This document shows, in pieces, positions 50,635 through 61,749 of a stretch of 64,000 nt of DNA. This DNA is from Lonicera japonica. Taxonomy: Eukaryota > Streptophyta > Magnoliopsida > Dipsacales > Caprifoliaceae. The notes under the pieces were generated by a model. That model was not told the origin of the DNA, did not search any database, and saw only the letters and a list, made by a program, of their open reading frames with translations. A program made the translations under genes and the position numbers. The stretch lies in NCBI GenBank assembly GCA_021464415.1, contig CM038465.1, forward strand, positions 17,825,839 to 17,889,838, given 5' to 3'. Position 1 is the stretch's first letter, and the number at the start of each line of letters is the position of its first letter.

Positions 50635-51819
50635 TGTTAGGTTTATAATTTTAGTTGGCATGTTTACAATACCAAAACATATTTTTCGTGATAATCGCTT
50701 GAGTGTCGAGCTGAAGATGCGACAATTTACAAAAGTTCTTCAATCTTACCGAATGCATCGTATAGAATTCAGGACCTATGGTAAGTCATGTAAGGTGGTT
50801 TGATTTCAAATATAGGTAGTGGTTGAGCACTAAAATCAAAATCAAGAGCTTTTTGAGTCAAACTTCCATGCTGAGTTTTATCAACTTTTTTTGAAGCCCA
50901 TTGCATTCCATCAAGTTAGATAGATGAGGAAACTTATTTTTTTCATGTCTAACATATTCTAAAATTTTCCTCTAAAATTTGGCTCGAATTTGAGTTCAAA
51001 TGAAATTAAAACGACAAAAAATGAGAGGGGGGAATTGACAAATTCTAGGAAAAATACTAAAAATGCCTTACTATTCTAGGATTTTAGTAGACCGGCAAGA
51101 CTTATCTTATGTGTTAACCGGTCTCCCAAAAACAGAAACCAATCAAACAAGAGGTTTTTCAAAGTGCAAAGAAGTTTTGCCTAATTTCGTGATAACTTTC
51201 CAATTTTAAGTGTTTTTAACCTTTTTTTAAAAAGATTTGGCCAAGGTTTCTTTTATAAATAATACCCATCATTGAAGGCCAAATATACATGATTTTAGAA
51301 AGGTTTTTTAGGCCAAAAAATCCAATCACTAAAATCACCTTTTTGAGATATTTAAGCACCGCTTAGATTTTGTTCATGCCATGGAGATCCCCCATTCTTT
51401 CTTTCTAAACAACTAGGGTTTCCAGACATTTAAGAGGTTCTATAGGGAGTGGTTTTGGATATGGTTGAAGTCAATTCGAGCAGAGAAGCTTCAGTTACGA
51501 TCAAAGTGGGAAGTGGATAACATAATAAGGAAAATCGCTGACGATGGTGAAGGATTATATCAAGATCATTGAGGGCGTTCCGAGATAAAGAAATCAGAAT
51601 ACACGAAGAAACGTTTGCCAGTCTGAGTTGTGGTGAAGATACATCAACCAAGAGGTGAAAAGACAACTGCATAAGTAGCATGAAGCTAAAGTAAGTCAAA
51701 TCGTGTCTTGTAACTTTGTTTGATATAGTGAAGCATTGTCAGTTAGTCCTACGCAAGTAGATATACTTTATTACTTCCTAGTGTTATGTTATTGCTTAAT
51801 TGATAGATAATATAACACA
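50635..51819 (+). mobile_element. 3' LTR F2 (Ty1/copia-like)
   Basis: 1,185 bp from tgttaggttt to gatagataatataacaca, collinear with solo LTR F1 (3421-4688). Directly preceded by a polypurine tract, so this copy is a 3' LTR rather than a solo LTR. There is no matching target duplication because the flanks are ggggg (PPT) and agttt. The LINE poly(A) end begins three bases downstream. Confidence 0.65.
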
Positions 51820-52126
51820 AGTTTTTTTTTTGGAGAAAATCCACTATGCCCTTAGGCAATAGTGTAGAGCATTAAAAAATATGAAAAAATAGGATATGGG
51901 TTACAAAGGCCCACCTACTAGGCTCAAGTAAAGAGATGTACAAAGTAGGCAAACAAAAGGAAATACTATGCCTATACAAAATGTTTGCATCTTGATCTTT
52001 AACCAAATAAAGATCATAGACCAAACAGAGATTGAACTGGTGAACATAAAATTACATAACTGGACCAAATCAGAAATTATAAAAACAGGAGACATGATTA
52101 TCTGAATCTGTAGCAAGGCCTATGGT

Positions 52127-52549
52127 TTAGATCATTGGAGTAGAACTAGGCAATAGCTTGAGGAGGAGAATGCCACCATTGGATTTAATCGTAGGACATA
52201 CAGATTTGAGGGGCATAGAAAGACATCTGATGGAGATAGGATTTACAATTATCCCACCTAGTAGCAAGCTGCCAAGGTAGAAAAGAATTGTTATTAAGCA
52301 GGCACATAAGAACTGCTTGTGAATCCATCTCCAACCGCTATTTTTTCCAACCATTGTTCCAAGCATATTCAATAGCTTGTATGAGAGCAAACAATTCAGC
52401 AAAAAAGGCATTATGAATGCCAATTTTACCCGCAAAAGTACCTTTATAAAAACCCCTGCAGTTTCTGATGAAATCACCAATTGAGGCAGGACCAGGGCAG
52501 CCATTGGCCATGCCATCAGTGTTTACTTTGAGCCAACCTGGAGGAGGAG
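52127..52549 (-). pseudogene. LINE RNase H domain remnant
   Basis: Minus-strand reading starts GWLKVNTDGMANG, with the first catalytic Asp in VNTDG, then AELFALIQAIEYAW (catalytic Glu) and RLEMDSQAVLMCL (second Asp in MDS). An in-frame TAG falls just before RLEMDS at 52335-52337. The usual REGNxxAD block with the last catalytic residues is missing: the frame runs from about 52190 directly to WWHSPPQAIA, which resembles the C-terminal tail of plant LINE ORF2 proteins. So the domain is broken by one stop and a small deletion. The ORF at 52338-52562 begins with residues supplied by LTR G. Confidence 0.8.
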
Positions 52550-53755
52550 TGTCACGACCCAATTTTCGGGCCTCGATAGAGAAAAAAAGTTTAAAAATAA
52601 AATAAATTTAAGCAGAAAATAAATAATTCTTTAATTATCCAAATCCAAATTACAAAATAGTGAAAATCATTTTACAATAACCAATTGATACATAAAAAAA
52701 AGTTAGGCCAAAGGATCTACATGTTCCAACCCCAAGTACTACCAAAAGGAGAAAATTATATACAAAAGTTCAATGCTAAATAACACTTGAAACTCCATTA
52801 CTTTGATCCACAAATCAACCTCAATCAAAATCCTGCAAAATAAAGTCTGGTGGGGGGTGATCACAAAGCTCAGTAGGTTCACCATAATATGTGAGCTCTA
52901 CTTAATTTATTCATAACAAGCAAATCACTATCAACATGATTGTATAACAAACAACATACATGTGATAATCATATTTCATCACAAAGACAAGGAAGCGCAC
53001 ATAAATATAATTATAAGCATGTTCACACAAACATAATTGAAATAAGAATGAAATTAAGTAGATACTGAATAGAGTATTCACCCCTACCTTAAATCGAAAA
53101 TAAGACATTGACCACACGCTCTTCCTTTTTTTTTTCTCTTCTTTTCTTCTCTTCTCTCATTTCTTATTTTTCTTCTTTCACTCCTTTTTTTTCTCTTTTC
53201 TTTCTTCCCCTCTTTCTCTACAACTCCCAGCAGAGAGTAGCCTATTTTTTTTTCTTTATTTCTTTTTTTTTTTCTCCCCCCTTTTTTCCAAGCTACCCCC
53301 AAATAACCCAATATATACATATATGTTTATAATAGAAATGGAATATTATGTACTCATAATTATAGAAACATATATGACACAATAATTCAACATTTAAATT
53401 TGAATTATAAATAATTGATTAATAGAATGGTATAGAAAGAAATTAATGAATGGTCAGCCAATAATTAATGTGAATGTAATTCAAATTTCAATTTCCTTAA
53501 CTTATATATATATATAGCAATAATAGAACCTTCTAGATTAGGTTACTCCCATACATACACATATGTACATATATCAAATAAAATAAATATATAAATGAAT
53601 AAATCAAAATAGGAGAGAATTAAGGAGTATCCAACCACTCATTAATACTAGTAAAATTCATATTTTATTTTCCTTAACTTTCGTTATCATATTTATTTTC
53701 TCATTTTATAAATAAGTGAATAAATAAATATTCTTTAAAAATACGGGGTTTTACA
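52550..53755 (-). mobile_element. Solo LTR G (Tekay-like) inserted in the LINE
   Basis: On the plus strand tgtcacgacccaattttcgg to acggggttttaca, 1,206 bp, flanked by a perfect 5-bp duplication AGGAG (52545-52549 and 53756-53760). Removing it and one duplication restores LINE reading TSPPPGWLKVNTDG across the site. The minus-strand sense is inferred from cacaaagctcagtaggttc near 52862, the reverse form of the ctgagctttgtg landmark. It carries a ~170-bp pyrimidine tract (53117-53288) that generates the lysine/arginine-rich and serine/phenylalanine-rich spurious ORFs on the two strands. Confidence 0.9.
53117..53288. repeat. Polypyrimidine tract in LTR G
   Basis: Nearly pure C/T on the plus strand apart from a short tcatttcttattttt stretch and the interval around 53221-53245. 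Low-complexity sequence of the LTR leader type. Confidence 0.7.
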
Positions 53756-54513
53756 AGGAGAGGTCCAGAAAGTTTCAGTAATTTTAGGACTTGATCTAGC
53801 GTGACCTATGAGGTTAAACTTTTCAGAATGAGCAAGTCCTCCACAGAATTGGACATGAATCCAAAAAAAAAGTCATTGAGCTGGGAGATGAGAGAAATTA
53901 GATGATGTTTGAAAGCTATGAAATTAATTTTAGAGTTTTTGAAAATGACATCATTTATGGTTTCCCATATTTTGTGAAAAACTATGGCAGCACCAGCAGT
54001 CCACACATTTAAGACCTGGGAGCTCCAGTTTTTTTTTTGGTTGATAAAGTTCCACATGTCTACTAGAGAAGAGATGGGGGAAGGTGTGTGGATGTTGAAA
54101 ATGGAAAATAACCATTTCCAAACAGAGAAAGCAAAACCACATTGAATGAGAACATGAGAAGTGGTTTCAGAATTATGCAGACACAGGCTGCACTTGGAGG
54201 CGGTGCTGATTCCTTTAAGTTGAAGAGAGACTTGAGAAGGAATGGCATGATGAAGAGCTCTCCAGATAAAATTGGAGGCTCTAGGAGGGGTGTATGAATT
54301 CCAGACATTTTTACAGGTGGGATTGGTGTTGGCAGGATGAAAGAAGCTATAAGCATCATTGAAATTCAGGTCACATTTAAAAGAGTAAGGCCAAACCATT
54401 TTGTCACTAATAGGCTAAATGGGGAGAGGTATGGGAGTAACAAAAGCATTGAAATAAGGAAAATTATGCCTCAACCAAGTAGGAGTGTTCCAGGAATTGT
54501 GAGAGATCCAACT
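53756..54513 (-). pseudogene. LINE ORF2 region behind RT (zf-RVT)
   Basis: The 197-codon frame at 53806-54399 reads VWPYSFKCDLNFNDAYSF at its start, then VWNSYTPPRASNFIWRALH, and the zinc-binding series C-S-L-C near 54195, SHVLIQC near 54160 and FSVWKWLF. This is the typical zf-RVT region of plant non-LTR ORF2. Upstream (54400-54513) related sequence continues in other frames with stops, reaching the edge of LTR C3. Downstream, a frameshift near 53806-53820 leads to HARSSPKITETFWTSPPPG and on across the LTR G site into RNase H. Confidence 0.85.
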
Positions 54514-54611
54514 TGTTGGTCGGATTTTAACCCTAGAGGGGGGTGAATAGGGTTTTAAAAACTTAATGCGGAATTAAAAACTTTTCTAAAATGTTTAAGC
54601 AAAGCAACTTA

Positions 54612-57600
54612 TGTGACGCCCCGAATCTCATTATGGGATTTCGATCCCCTAGACCCGATTAATCACGGATGCCGTCGATCACAATGGCGGGTGTGGTATA
54701 AAATTTATAATTTAGGAAAAGCATTTGCAAATGTTACTCATTTTTAAAGTGGTATGAATAAAAAAAGAATATAAACAAAAGAATGCATATCTTAGATTTT
54801 TACAAAAATTCGGCATGGCCTCCTCTGTTTTACGAATAACCAAAACCTATTTATACATTTCAAAGTAAATTCTTTAACTTTATACAATATAACTCAATTT
54901 ATATATATAAGGCAAATTACTAACTCCAAGCAAACTAAGTTGTCAAACCATGGACAACAACTAAGTATCTGGGTCATCAGAGGCAACTAGCTATAATAAG
55001 CGCGCCATCCCATGAATGTACCTACAAAACTGGTTTGGAAAATGGGAGTGAGCCAAACACGGGCTCAGTGAAAACTATAAGGTTTTATATATTAAAGTAT
55101 ACATAATTATAAACATGCAACGTACCATATCAAAATAATAAAGAAGCCATATGTATACCATATACATATAAGTAGTACTCATTTCAGATGCCATGAAAAT
55201 ATAGTAAGTGCAGTGCACACCAAATGCTATCCCAACCCAATGGATAAAATGAATTCGTATAACCAAAATTGTGTACGGAAGGAATTACCACCAAAGCATA
55301 TTCATATCATAAGTAGGCACTAGTTATATACCACCGTATGATACTTGTTTCTCTGTTCATCCACAGGACATCTGTAACTGGTAGCTCGAATCTATCCCGG
55401 TTACGTTCCGTCCACAAGAACAACAATGTAACCGGTAGTTCGGACTTGTCCCAGTTACGTTCCTTCCACAGGAACAATAGTAATATGGCTACCATAGCCA
55501 AGTCCTCCCATAGGACGTAATAGGTCAACTAAGTATAATTATCTACTGTGCACAGTCTGGCCTCTAGCCAAGTCCTCCCATAGGACACCTAGTGACAAGC
55601 CTGCCATAGGCTAATGTATAATGATAATCACATCAAAACAACTAAAGTATCCTATCCAACTGGTATAACGATAGTGCCTGATAAAAGTAAAGTCTTGAAT
55701 AAATCTCAAAACCATAATGAGATCTAAAAACTTGTCATAATTCATCCATAGGGAAAAATATAACAACCTTCTGTAGGTTTAAAAACCCCATCAAATAATG
55801 AATTAGTAGTAAAGTTCCAAACTTTACGAAAAAGTGATAAGCTATCCATTAGCATTTTTGTGTCAAATATGTTATGACCATATGATATCTAAATCAAATC
55901 ACAAGAAATATCTTTTTATAAATTCTAGTACCCAATTTACAAGATAAACCCATAATTGTTACTTTTTACAAACATATACACACATATCCGTAATTTACAT
56001 AAGTGTGGGTTTAAGCCATTTTATATCAATCATGCATAATATCCATATGGTAGTCATATACATGTTTTTGGAAACCGTTTCCATCCTAAAACCCACGTCA
56101 AATCCATCTATAATAGTGTACAACTAGTGTTACGAAACTATTTACACTATGGTGGGTTTTAGGTCCAAGCATGTAAAACTATGACATGTAAGTGGGGATT
56201 TTGGCTTGATCATGAAATTGAGGTTGTATTAAGTGTTTATATATCAAAAGTGTTGACCTTGAAGGTCTTAATCTTATTTTGACAATAAAATAATTTAATC
56301 ATGTGTAATTTAACATGTTTCTTGATTTAAGATTATAGTTTTCTTCCTTGAAAAATCAAGAATAGCATGATTGCTCGAAAAAAGCATGCCATATGACAAG
56401 GATCATTCAATCAATATCCGATCAAGTCAACAAAGAAACGGAATAGCAAGAGATCACTCTTATCACACACATGCTAGCAATGCATTTCATGAAGCACAAG
56501 AGATCAAGGATCATATGCCAAAGCTTCAACATAAAAGCCTCAAGTGAAGAATCAATTTGAAGAAACAAATTGAAGCATTCGAAGACTCACCTATTCGGTA
56601 ATTGAGTGTTTGCTTAGGATTAATGTAAAGTTTCTTAATTGATTGATTATATAGCTCAAACATGAACATGCATCATTCTTAGATCGATCAAAACTAAGTT
56701 TGAATCAAAATCATTTCAAAACATCATTCTTATAAAAATCGATTTTGAAATAAATTCATAATTAATTCATATGAATGAATTTTGATACAAAAACATATTT
56801 GAAAGTCTTAGAAACTTATTTGGAGCACTCTCCAAGCATTGGAATCAATTTTGGAGTTAAAATACAAAAGTTGAAAAAATTGCACAAAACCTCCCCAAAC
56901 CAGGGCAATGTAGTCGACTCCATGGGGACTAAGGGAGTCAACTCACTTGAGAAATATAGCCGTTGGAGATTTCTTGCAAGCCTAGTTTTGGCCTCTAACC
57001 ACTCCTAACTACCCCCCCAAAAGGCCATATTGCTTCTTGGACTATTTATATGACTTCTAAGACTCATTTTTCACACCTTAAATCATTCACATACTTTATT
57101 CTTCATTTATCTTCATCATTCAAAGATTCAAGAATTATTTTGATCAATCATTAATCATTTGAGCTATATCATCTTGATCAAATAGGATAACTCTAGTGTG
57201 AGCTTCAAATTGTATTCTTTATACACTTGAGAGAGTTATTATAAATTGGTGTGAATCACCAAACAATTAGAATTCATTGTGAGAGGTAAATCACATAGAA
57301 AAAATAAGAAAGTAAATTCTTGTTTAGTTTTTGTGAAAGGTAAATTTTGCAAGGTTAGCAAGAGAGAGATTCTTGTGTGAATATTGTAGTCAAACAATAT
57401 TTGTAAAGAGTGTGCGAGACAACACTTGTAGTGGTTTGATCTTCACCTGGAAGGAGATTGATTTTATTAGAATTTCTCAGGGCACTAACCGAGCGCTGAT
57501 TATGGTTAGGTAAACCAAAACCATGTGGACAAAAGGCCTTGGACTTCAAATCGGTTCAATCTTTCTTACTCAATCTCTTTATTTACTTGCTACATTATTA

Positions 57601-58998
57601 CTTGCTTTGAGATTGTTTGATTGTTTATTCCTTGCATTCCTTGATAAACTTGTTTAGTTAAATTGTTTTACTTAAACATTTTGAAAAAGTTTTAAATTCC
57701 GCATTAAAGTTTTTAAACCCTATTCACCCCCCTCTAAGGTATTTTTCGACCAACAAAAAGAAATCATAAATTGTAACCCCAAACCTGTGCATGCAAGCCA
57801 ATCAATATCCATACCAAAATCTCCAATTTACTAGTAATAAGAACATGTAACAAGCAATACTTTGAAAAATAAGTTCAATACTAGTGTTCCCACCTCAATT
57901 TAAAGCTTTAACACAAGTTTGAGAAGATTGATAATGATCTACATGGCTGGAATTTACATTACTCCAAGAATCCCTAAGATCCTCAAGGTGAATAAGATGA
58001 AAAGATGATGGAGATGAAGAACAATGGTGATTCCTGCTCAATCTTGAACCTAAGGTGAAAACCCTCTCAAATCTTCCCAAAATCTCCACACATCTTCACT
58101 CTAGGCTTCTGAATTGGTGGTGTATTGATAATGCTCCGCATTTGGGGTTTTGGGGGTATAAATGAAATAAAAATCGGGTTAAAGGTTCAAAAATGGTCAA
58201 ACCCAATTGATAAAATTTTCTGATGCACTGTTATTATTTTGGGCGTAACTTTTCACTCGGAACTCCAATTGATGTACCGTTTTTTCCTAATTAAAGCTAA
58301 CTCAAATATTTACAAATTTTGTCTACTGGAGTTTTTTTTTCCAAATTCCAAATAGATTGGTGCCAGAAATTCAGGGAACTTACAGGTCTGCCTTATAAAG
58401 CAAATTGTTATTGATGCACTAAATTGGTGTTATCACTAACTTTACAATAAGTTTTGACCTTCTTAAAGACTAATTTTGGGCTTATATTTTCAAATCAAAG
58501 TTGAAAAGGGATCAAATATCTTTCTAACGGTTCAAACGGTGAGTCATTTGGAGTTCGGATGAAGAAGTTATGGTCTTCCAAAGTTGGATAAAAACTCATT
58601 TTACCGAAACTTGATTTTTCACCGTTAACCTATCGAATTTAATTACGGATATCCGAAATGCGTTTCAACCATAGATGCACATGAAAAATCACTAATATGA
58701 CTTGTGAAAGGTGTTTAATTGATTAAAACACCCCTTAAAGTACAAATGACTACCTAACGCGATTTCCTTGTCAGTAAAAAGCCAAAAGTGAGGTTTGAGT
58801 AAACAAAACTCATTCAGGCCATCCGAATTGCATTGTGACCATGCATGCAAATGCAAATATGCTATTGAGACATACCGGATGTGTTTAAACCATAAAAATC
58901 ATCCCGGTCCAAAATTTTACTACCCAAAACCTCTCGTAAGGAAAAGGGTTAGGCTAATACTGAAGCGTTATTAAGCAATTATAGTATGGGTCATTACA
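54612..58998 (-). mobile_element. Solo LTR B6 nested in C3, carrying C2
   Basis: On the plus strand tgtgacgccccgaatctc to gggtcattaca, with perfect 5-bp duplication ACTTA at 54607-54611 and 58999-59003. Net length about 2.9 kb without C2. Shows the B landmarks gggctcagtgaaaactat near 55062 and the conserved block in reverse near 58240-58280. A local, imperfect direct repeat of about 65 bp (ctgtaactggtagctcg and tgtaaccggtagttcgg, each followed by tcccgg/ag-ttacgttcc-tccaca) lies at 55370-55470, giving the short ORFs on both strands there. Confidence 0.9.
56251..57755 (+). mobile_element. Solo LTR C2 (Ty1/copia-like) nested in B6
   Basis: 1,505 bp from tgttgaccttgaaggtc to tttttcgaccaaca, flanked by a perfect 5-bp duplication AAAAG at 56246-56250 and 57756-57760. 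Collinear with C1 along its length. The end block ctattcacccccctctaagg precedes the terminal sequence. This is the innermost level of a four-layer nest (LINE, C3, B6, C2) and so the youngest insertion of the four. Confidence 0.9.
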
Positions 58999-59760
58999 AC
59001 TTAGCTAAACAACAATATCAAGGAAATAATCAATTTCAAGTAATCAATCCCAAGACTAGCAAATAAGCAATCTCAAAATACAAACAATAATATAGTAATA
59101 AAGTAAAGAGCTTAGAGTTAGAAAGATTAAACCGATAGAAGTCGAAGACTTTTTGTCCACATGGTTCGGCATGTTAGCCCCTACTTTCGCGCTCGGTTAG
59201 TTCCCGGAGAAGTTCCACTAATACCGTTTTTTTTTTGAGTGAAAAACAAACCACTACAAGTGTATCCTCTCACACACTCTACAGGTATTGCTTTACCACA
59301 ATATTCACACAATATATCTTTCTTGCTAAACTATGAGATTTACCTCTCACAATCACTCAAGAGTAATTGTCTCGCTACACTTTACAAGAATTGACCTTTT
59401 TGCTCACTTGTGAGATTTACCTCTTACAAAAGAATATTACAAAGTGTTCGGTGATTCACACCAATGAATAACAACTCTTAAGTGTTTAAAGAATACAACT
59501 GAAGCTCACACTAAAGTTATCAAGATTGATCAATAAGTTTAAGATCAAATATGATGAATATGATCAATGCATTAGCTTGAATACTTGAATAATGAGGATA
59601 TATGAAAAATGAGTTTGTATGATCATTCAAGTGTGTAAAAACAGTCTAAGACCTCATATATATACCTTGCAAAATGATATGACCATTTGAAGTGGTTATA
59701 AGAAGTTATGGGTCAAAACTAGACATTTACCAACTTTCCAACGGCTAGATTTTGGCCTTG

Positions 59761-59839
59761 TAGTCGACTAACTCATAAACAATGTAGTCGACTACATGGT
59801 GTAGTTGACTCACACAAAAACCATGTAGTCAACTACATG
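59761..59839 (-). repeat. Palindromic phrase cluster in LTR C3
   Basis: tagtcgacta (59761, perfect palindrome), tgtagtcgactaca (59783-59796, perfect palindrome), tgtagttgact (59800) and catgtagtcaactacatg (59822-59839, near-palindrome). Same region of the LTR as the phrase repeats of C1 and C2. Confidence 0.75.
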
Positions 59840-60117
59840 TTTCTGCCTATCCATGAACACTCAAACCTAAAATCAACCGAAAGTTTGGGGGGTGTTCTAG
59901 GAGTTATTCTAAGCATGTTAGATTTAGTTTTGAGCATTAAATCAACCGGATAAATTAGATATGATTTTTACAAAAAAAAAAACAGTTTATGAGAAATAGC
60001 TTTGCAAGTTAGATTTAATTCAAACTTTGATTTTGAAAGAGTTTGAATGCAATGAATGATACGTAATCATGTTTAAGCTTAGTTTGTGATCAATGATAAT
60101 AACTTTGCATGTATCAA

Positions 60118-60615
60118 TCATACTTTTGAAATCAGAATAGGAGACATGATTGGGAAAATTGCCACCTTTTTTTTTTCATGAGCTCCCAAGATGTAATTAA
60201 AGTCCTCTATGGCAAGCCATAGGAGATTTTGAGTAAAAGACAGGTGCTTGAAGTTTTCCCATAATTGTCTTTTAATGATGTGGTTATTGCTTGCATAAAC
60301 ACAGGTAATGAGGCATGACACGTTGCCAAAAGAGGCAGATGTGGTAATTTGCTGGTTAGTGTTAAGAATGACATTGATGTTGGTGACCCAATAAGCATAA
60401 AGAAGCCAAAGATTGGGAGTGAGATTGTCTCTCTCATTACAGCAAGTTAAAAAGAGGCCTAAGGTATACCAAAGATACCAAAGGATGGTGTCAAACAAGG
60501 TCATGGGCTCAGCTATGTAGAGAATATCTAGTTTATGCTTAATACAAAAGGATTTAAGAGTGGATTGAGTCTGAGAATTACTCAAACCTCTTATGTTCTA
60601 GGCTAAAACTTCCAT
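60118..60615 (-). pseudogene. LINE ORF2 start and endonuclease fragment
   Basis: ORF2 begins with ATG at 60615 (minus): M-E-V-L-A-stop-N-I-R-G-L. Plant LINE ORF2 proteins usually begin with a WNxRGL motif, so the TAG (plus cta at 60601-60603) replaces the expected Trp codon TGG. The frame then continues NSQTQSTLKSFCIKHKLDIL, IAEP near 60530 (the usual xxExK/xxEP endonuclease block), and further on the IEDFNYILGAHEK block near 60180 (usual GDFN). The His-containing C-terminal half of the endonuclease and the whole reverse transcriptase are missing at the joint with C3. The 155-codon frame is otherwise open, so decay is moderate. Confidence 0.8.
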
Positions 60616-60823
60616 TTAACATTGTGAGAGGGGGAAATACTATGAGTGTGCACCTCACCAGCATTTGGCTTATCAAGCATAGAGTTTCTATTCTTAATAG
60701 CCTGAAGTTCATTGATGGCATGATGGGAAAGGTCTACTTGCAACAGAGAAAGTATGTCTATTTCTTGCCTTTTTGCTAATTTTATGAGCTGCTTGTTGGT
60801 AGGGGGTATATTCATAAGTAGAT
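60603..60823 (-). pseudogene. LINE ORF1 tail
   Basis: A frame of 70 codons (60815-60603 on the minus strand) ends just inside the ORF2 start, overlapping it by about 13 bases. This is the usual position of the ORF1 stop in plant LINEs. The content (ELQAIKNRNSMLDKPNAGEV and similar) has no zinc knuckle in the surviving part. Identification rests on position, not on motif. Confidence 0.5.
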
Positions 60824-61005
60824 TGTAACACTCTGTATTTATTTTAATGTTAATTATGTTGTTTTAAGTCAATATCGTGTGAAATTTGTAATTTTAAAAA
60901 TTATCTATCCATAATTTGAGGAAAAGTTCCTTCCAGAAATTGTAAATCTCTGAATTACCTTTCCAGGCACATAAAGATCATCTCAATTAGTACTCGTTTT
61001 AAGCT

Positions 61006-61042
61006 GCGAACCAGTACTCCATTTTCAGCATACTGGTTCGCC
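61006..61042 (+). repeat. Inverted phrase pair in LTR A4
   Basis: gcgaaccagtact (61006-61018) is mirrored by agcatactggttcgcc (61027-61042). The pair lies at the position where A2 has its twin palindromes. Confidence 0.65.
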
Positions 61043-61142
61043 ATCTGGAACAGTGCACCGACTTAACTCGTTTTAAGCGTGTTTTATCCACTTTTTCGCT
61101 CATTTTTTGACCCAAAACTTCCCACAAGTCTCTAGAGGGTTC

Positions 61143-61164
61143 GAGAGAGAGAGAGAGAGAGAGA
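61143..61164. repeat. GA microsatellite
   Basis: About 11 GA units inside LTR A4. The equivalent part of A1 (7762-7771) has only a short gagaga stretch. Confidence 0.85.
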
Positions 61165-61749
61165 TAAATTCTTAAGCGATTTTCGCTTATTTTCACTCTC
61201 GATAAATATTTAAACATCAAATCATCCAAAGCCTCTTCTCTTCATTATTCATCGTCTTCCTCCTTGGGATTTCTTCGAAAAAAGCTTGAATTCTCATATT
61301 TCTTTCTTCTATATAGATAATAAACACGAGGTAGGTGTTCTTTTACTTCCAAAACTCGATAAAATGATTTTATAGCTTGATAATCGCTATATTTGACTTG
61401 TTTTGGTTTAAAAAATTCAGGTGTAAGAAAACCTATGATGTTATATGACTTTTATGGTTATATTTGCCTGATTTGAGGTAAGATATGCCATCCACACTTG
61501 ATATAAAGCTTTGTTTGTGTTATATAAGATATCTCTTGGTCGTATGAATGATTTTGTTGATGAAACTGGTTTGTTAATGAATTGTTTATACCAAGGGATA
61601 TGAAATGGGGTTTGTTAAATTGTGTATGGCATAAATTTGCTTTATGTATCTATAAAATAGCATGTTCTGCATACTATACATATTATTATTGTGTCAACCA
61701 AACGCTTGGAGAATTCTTGGCATAATAGGATTATCCCCATGGCCGGTCA

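Larger units (their letters stand above)
54514..60117 (-). mobile_element. 5'-truncated LTR C3, split by LTR B6
   Basis: On the plus strand starts tgttggtcggattttaaccc, the reverse complement of the C LTR end, and contains the gagggggg(t)gaatagggtt block near 54535. LTR B6 interrupts it after 98 bp; C3 resumes at about 59004 and runs through the ctcacaatcactcaagagta block near 59347 and gattttgaaagagtttgaat near 60031. The ~370 bp that form the start of the LTR in C1 and C2 are absent, so the right edge is a deletion joint with LINE sequence. The left target flank is caact (54509-54513); its partner is lost. Confidence 0.75.
51822..60823 (-). mobile_element. Plant L1-type LINE, disrupted by G and by the C3/B6/C2 nest
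   Basis: A non-LTR element on the minus strand. From its 5' side (right) are visible an ORF1 tail, the ORF2 start with endonuclease, then after a gap the zinc-finger region behind reverse transcriptase and an RNase H domain. A T run at 51822-51831 (poly(A) on the sense strand) ends it. LTR G sits between zinc finger and RNase H, and the C3 nest sits where the reverse transcriptase should be. Reverse transcriptase is absent, so a deletion removed it together with the 5' end of C3. No target duplication can be shown because LTR A4 abuts the right edge. Confidence 0.8.
60824..61749 (+). mobile_element. LTR A4, interrupted by B7
   Basis: Starts tgtaacactctgtatttatt and follows the family A order: conserved region near 60950-60995, GA microsatellite (61143-61164), tgccatccacacttgatata near 61485 and attattgtgtcaaccaa near 61684. 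It breaks at ccccatggccggtca, the place where A1 and A2 read atggctcgacatatggg, because B7 is inserted. The remaining part lies outside the window. About 340 bp present near the start of A1 and A2 are reduced here. Confidence 0.75.

Noticed and set aside
53084..53332. Lys/Arg-rich and Ser/Phe-rich ORFs on opposite strands
   Set aside because: Produced by the polypyrimidine tract in LTR G.
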